Below, one piece after another: positions 61,445 to 64,000 of a stretch of DNA of 64,000 nucleotides (within the stretch, counting starts at the first letter, position 1; the number at the start of each line of letters is the position of its first letter). Origin of the DNA: Vicia villosa (Eukaryota; Streptophyta; Magnoliopsida; Fabales; Fabaceae); NCBI RefSeq assembly GCF_029867415.1, contig NW_026705785.1, positions 1 to 64,000 on the forward strand, in the 5' to 3' direction. The translations under genes were made by a program, and so were the position numbers. Below the pieces are notes generated by a model that was not told the origin of the DNA, made no database searches, and was given only the letters and a program-made list of their open reading frames with translations.

Positions 61445-62037
61445 TACACCTGAAGCAAAGCAAACCCTAAATAAAAATCGTGCTTTAATAACCCTAAATC
61501 AGAACAAAGAAACCCTAAATTAACAATCCCTGATTTAGGAACCCTAATAGCGGACCCTAAACACGAACCCTAAAAGAGAACCCTAAAAACGAAACCTAGA
61601 TACGAAACATAAATACGAACCCTAAATGACATACCTGTTGTGATTCAGTGGTGTCAATCCTCGCTATTCCTTCAGATTGCAATGCACAGACGAGAATGGC
61701 ACCCAGAGTTTCTTCGAGCTTTTCGTCTTCTATGGCCAAGAGAAATGAAGTATTCTGGAAAATGGTACTTCGTGGAAATGAGAGTATAACCCTATAATAT
61801 TGTATTTGACACATCAACACTCTTAAAATGCCACGTATATGATAAAATAATGAGACAACTAACGGAACCAAACGGAAGGATAAACGTGGCACCATTTTAA
61901 AAGATAAGGGAGTTATGTGAACTTTTTAAAAATTGTGGGACCAAAATGGATCCCGGGTCTGATCTTGAATAATAAAGTCAACCAAAAAACTCTGTCAATT
62001 GTATTGGCATGCTTGCATTATATAAAAAAAAAATTAA

Positions 62038-62305
62038 GGCTTAATTGCAACTTTGGTCCCCCTATTTTATCTTTTTTTCTATTTTGGTCCCCATATTTTT
62101 AAAATCACGATTTTGGTCCCCCTTTTGAGTTTTATGTTGAAAAATGGACAACAATAGGGACTGATTTTGCAGAAGAAAAAAAACAAAATAGGAGGACAAA
62201 AATTGCACAAAAAACTTAAAAAGTGACTAAAATAGTGATTTTTAAAATAGGGGGATCAAAATCAAGAAAAAGACAAAATAGGGGGACTAAAGTTGCAATT
62301 AAGCC
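62038..62305. mobile_element. MULE-type MITE, 268 bp, 9-bp target duplication
   Basis: Termini GGCTTAATTGCAACTTTGGT and (complement) GGCTTAATTGCAACTTTAGT, flanked by AAAAATTAA at 62029-62037 and 62306-62314. Arms are rich in TTGGTCCCC blocks. No coding capacity. It sits inside the outer MULE. Confidence 0.9.
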
Positions 62306-62617
62306 AAAAATTAAATAATAAAAATATTTATAAATATACTATTAAATTTAAATTATTTATTATTATAATATTTTTAAAATATTAAAAATAATGATAAGAT
62401 TTATTATAATATCTTATAATATTTTATTATTAATTTTAATTTATAATTATTTTAAAAAGATTATAAAAAAAGGCCAAATATGGGTGATCTATACAAAAGA
62501 AAGGCTCAACCCATTAAAAGGGAGGAGGTATTAGTTTTTTTTTTAAAGCATGATATATTAGAAAATATGGGTGAAATGAATGGTAAAATGAAATTTTAAA
62601 AGGTCGTATTGTGGTAA

Positions 62618-63620
62618 AAAAAATTCCTATTAAATATATTACCGAAACTTAATATACTCAACAAACATAGTGGGCAAAGTTGAATTGGAGTTTACCCTGC
62701 TGACAACTTTAAATTCAATTCAATAGTTTTAATTTACGATATCTAAATATCTAAATATACACTTATAACGTGTCAGAAACAACACTGTCAATTGCATTCA
62801 AATTTCAGAAAATAGGCAAAATTGATTTCGGAAAACAAAAAATGGTTGATAGTAGAAAGCCAGAAAAAAACGAAAAAGATTCCAATTATAAAAAAGGACC
62901 CCAGCACATGGCTGCACAAAACGTGCCAGTGCATGATCTTATTTATAACTCGTACTTCGATCCAGCTTTTCTTTAGTACACTGCTCTAACCAATTTTATC
63001 GGCATCATTTGAGTATTGCTTTGTATTCATCTAACTCTCTCATACATTATTACAAACACCTGCTTGCAATTTCACTTCAAAACAAATAAATCCCAAATAA
63101 AACAAAACAGCTAGTGCATTTCAAAAAAATGTGATAAAATTGTTGCCAATTCAGTCTCAATAAAACAAAATAGCTAGTGCATTAAAAAATTGTTATAAAA
63201 TTGTTGTCACGACCAAATACATAATACACCCATCATGACACGACGGAATCAGTAATAATTTTATTGTGTTGGTGTTGACATAAAATGTTCATAAGTATTG
63301 AACTCTCCTAGAGTGATTATAATTTGTGTTCAAAAGTGTAGATTAGTGACAAATTAAACCATGACAAAACTAATAGATATTATATTTAATTACGGTTTAG
63401 CTGGAGCAAACATTCTATGAAGTTCAATTTGTTGTTTAGGTTTTCAACATCCATATCTGGCTCAATGAATCAGGTAATCTAATTTGGAGATCACGTATGG
63501 CATCAAAGAAATCAAACTGTGATTTTTCATATCAAGTTTAGTTTCAATCACTACTGAATCAATTATCAATTGGTTTTTAAAATTTTATTTTAAAATACAA
63601 TTTAACTGACAAATTTTAAA
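62618..63620. other. AT-rich spacer, possible promoter region
   Basis: No gene recognised. 'ttatttataac' at about 62939 and a CT-rich stretch at 63030 could be promoter-like. A ~60-bp stretch 'acaaaacagctagtgcatt' is duplicated at 63100 and 63163. Confidence 0.35.
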
Positions 63621-63623
63621 TCA

Positions 63624-63867
63624 TATTCCCTCTGTCCCACAATTAGTGATTCATTGTGTCATTTCACACATATTAAGAAAATTGTATAAAAGTAAGAGAG
63701 AATAATGTTTTTACTATAGTGTCTCTATCATGTATTGGAAATGATGAAATTTTAATTAATTAAAGGATAGAATTGGAAAAAGTGTATTAAAAATTGAAAT
63801 GACTTATTCATTTTAGGATACTATTTTATTTCAAATAAATCACTCATTATAAGACGGAGAGATAGTA
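63624..63867. mobile_element. Stowaway-like MITE, about 244 bp
   Basis: The ends TATTCCCTCTGTCCCACAAT and (complement) TACTATCTCTCCGTCTTATA match the plant CTCCCTCCGTCCC family of Tc1/mariner MITEs, with TA at each end. The next 'tagtgattcatt' and its inverted partner 'aaatcactcatta' also pair. Confidence 0.75.
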
Positions 63868-64000
63868 TAATAGTTTGTTTTATACGCCCAATACTGTCCT
63901 AATCTCTTCATAAAAGAAGTGGAAAATTCGAATTTTTGACCTACCTGCCACCCCTTTGAAAAAAATTCTGCAAATGCCACCCCCCAAAAATTATATCCCA
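63868..64000. other. Window end, unassigned
   Basis: Short AT-rich stretch, then 'tgacctacctgccacccc' text repeated in part at the very end. It may be the start of another repeat that continues beyond the window. Confidence 0.3.

Larger units (their letters stand above)
57327..61958. mobile_element. Inner MULE: convergent GRF zinc-finger gene and transposase
   Basis: Long terminal inverted repeats: left 57373-57450 GGGTCCATTTTGGTCCCACA, 'atttttaaaaaattcacata', 'attcccttatcttttaaaat'; right 61870-61953 is its complement. The left end carries about 45 further bases from GGCAAAATACCC, as in the MULE end at 13409; the right end seems to lack them. Genes are convergent: GRF (57636-58178, plus) and transposase (61444-58687, minus). 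No target duplication found, perhaps because the right end was trimmed. Confidence 0.8.
52938..62617. mobile_element. Outer MULE (interrupted): PMD gene, transposase and third ORF
   Basis: The terminal regions 52938-53035 and 62530-62617 are inverted: left 'ttccattataccacacatttca' with 'atattttccaatatactatg', right (complement) 'tttcattttaccattcatttca' with 'atattttctaatatatcatg'. A candidate 9-bp duplication AAAAAATTC lies at 52929-52937 and 62618-62626, though the A-run weakens it. Without the inner MULE and a 268-bp MITE it would be about 4.75 kb. Genes: PMD (minus), transposase (plus), third ORF (minus). Subterminal repeats carry CTCYGCCA...TGGCG-type palindromes on both sides (53040-53160 and 57119-57327). 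Confidence 0.7.

Overview
This window is nuclear DNA of a flowering plant, most likely a large-genome temperate legume of the Fabeae (pea, vetch or grass-pea type). The evidence is the Ogre-type Ty3/gypsy LTR retrotransposon with a 4.7-kb LTR, the SIRE-like polypurine tract, plant MULEs, hAT and Stowaway MITEs, AT-rich spacers with long (TA)n arrays, and a plant XBAT-type gene with ten exons. The genus is a guess; the family is fairly safe.

The window has one gene that looks intact: an XBAT33-like ankyrin-repeat/RING E3 ubiquitin ligase at 30254-33233 (+), with ten exons and 512 codons. Nearly all the rest is nested transposable elements and gene remnants.

1-12.85 kb is a nest at least three deep. 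The start of a G-type lectin S-receptor kinase gene (12849-12668, minus) is cut by a Ty3/gypsy element whose broken pol runs 9103-12442 (+). That element is cut by an Ogre/Tat-like LTR (5697-9102, +). That LTR is in turn cut by an Ogre element on the minus strand (1-5696), of which the window holds the 5' LTR, primer-binding site and start of ORF1. A 55-codon ORF for a two-helix membrane peptide lies just downstream of the Ogre LTR TATA box.

12.85-22.1 kb holds a MULE end, a decayed L1 LINE (+), two diverged 5S rDNA units (minus) split by a solo LTR with a 955-bp internal duplication, a MULE transposase remnant facing a GRF zinc-finger gene remnant, a (TA)n array and a 294-bp MULE-type MITE. 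22.2-29.6 kb is a complete non-coding LTR element (LARD) with a 5-bp target duplication.

30-33 kb is the XBAT33-like gene. 33-41 kb holds a plant-mobile-domain (PMD) pseudogene and decayed repeats. 41.2-43.5 kb is a giant inverted repeat with a hAT MITE in its loop, followed by (TA)n arrays around a small hairpin. 45.4-46.4 kb is a deleted MULE. 46.4-51.3 kb is an LTR fragment carrying a hAT MITE, which itself carries another MITE, joined to a minus-strand L1 LINE.

52.9-62.6 kb is a MULE inside a MULE. The outer element carries a PMD gene, a transposase and a third small ORF, all decayed. The inner element landed in the outer element's 52-bp subterminal repeats. It carries a transposase whose catalytic core has been cleanly deleted, facing a convergent GRF zinc-finger gene with a coiled coil and C-terminal membrane helix. 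The same transposase/GRF convergent layout recurs at 19-20.4 kb. This recurring two-gene MULE, and the recurring third ORF of the other MULE family, are the best candidates for under-described biology here.
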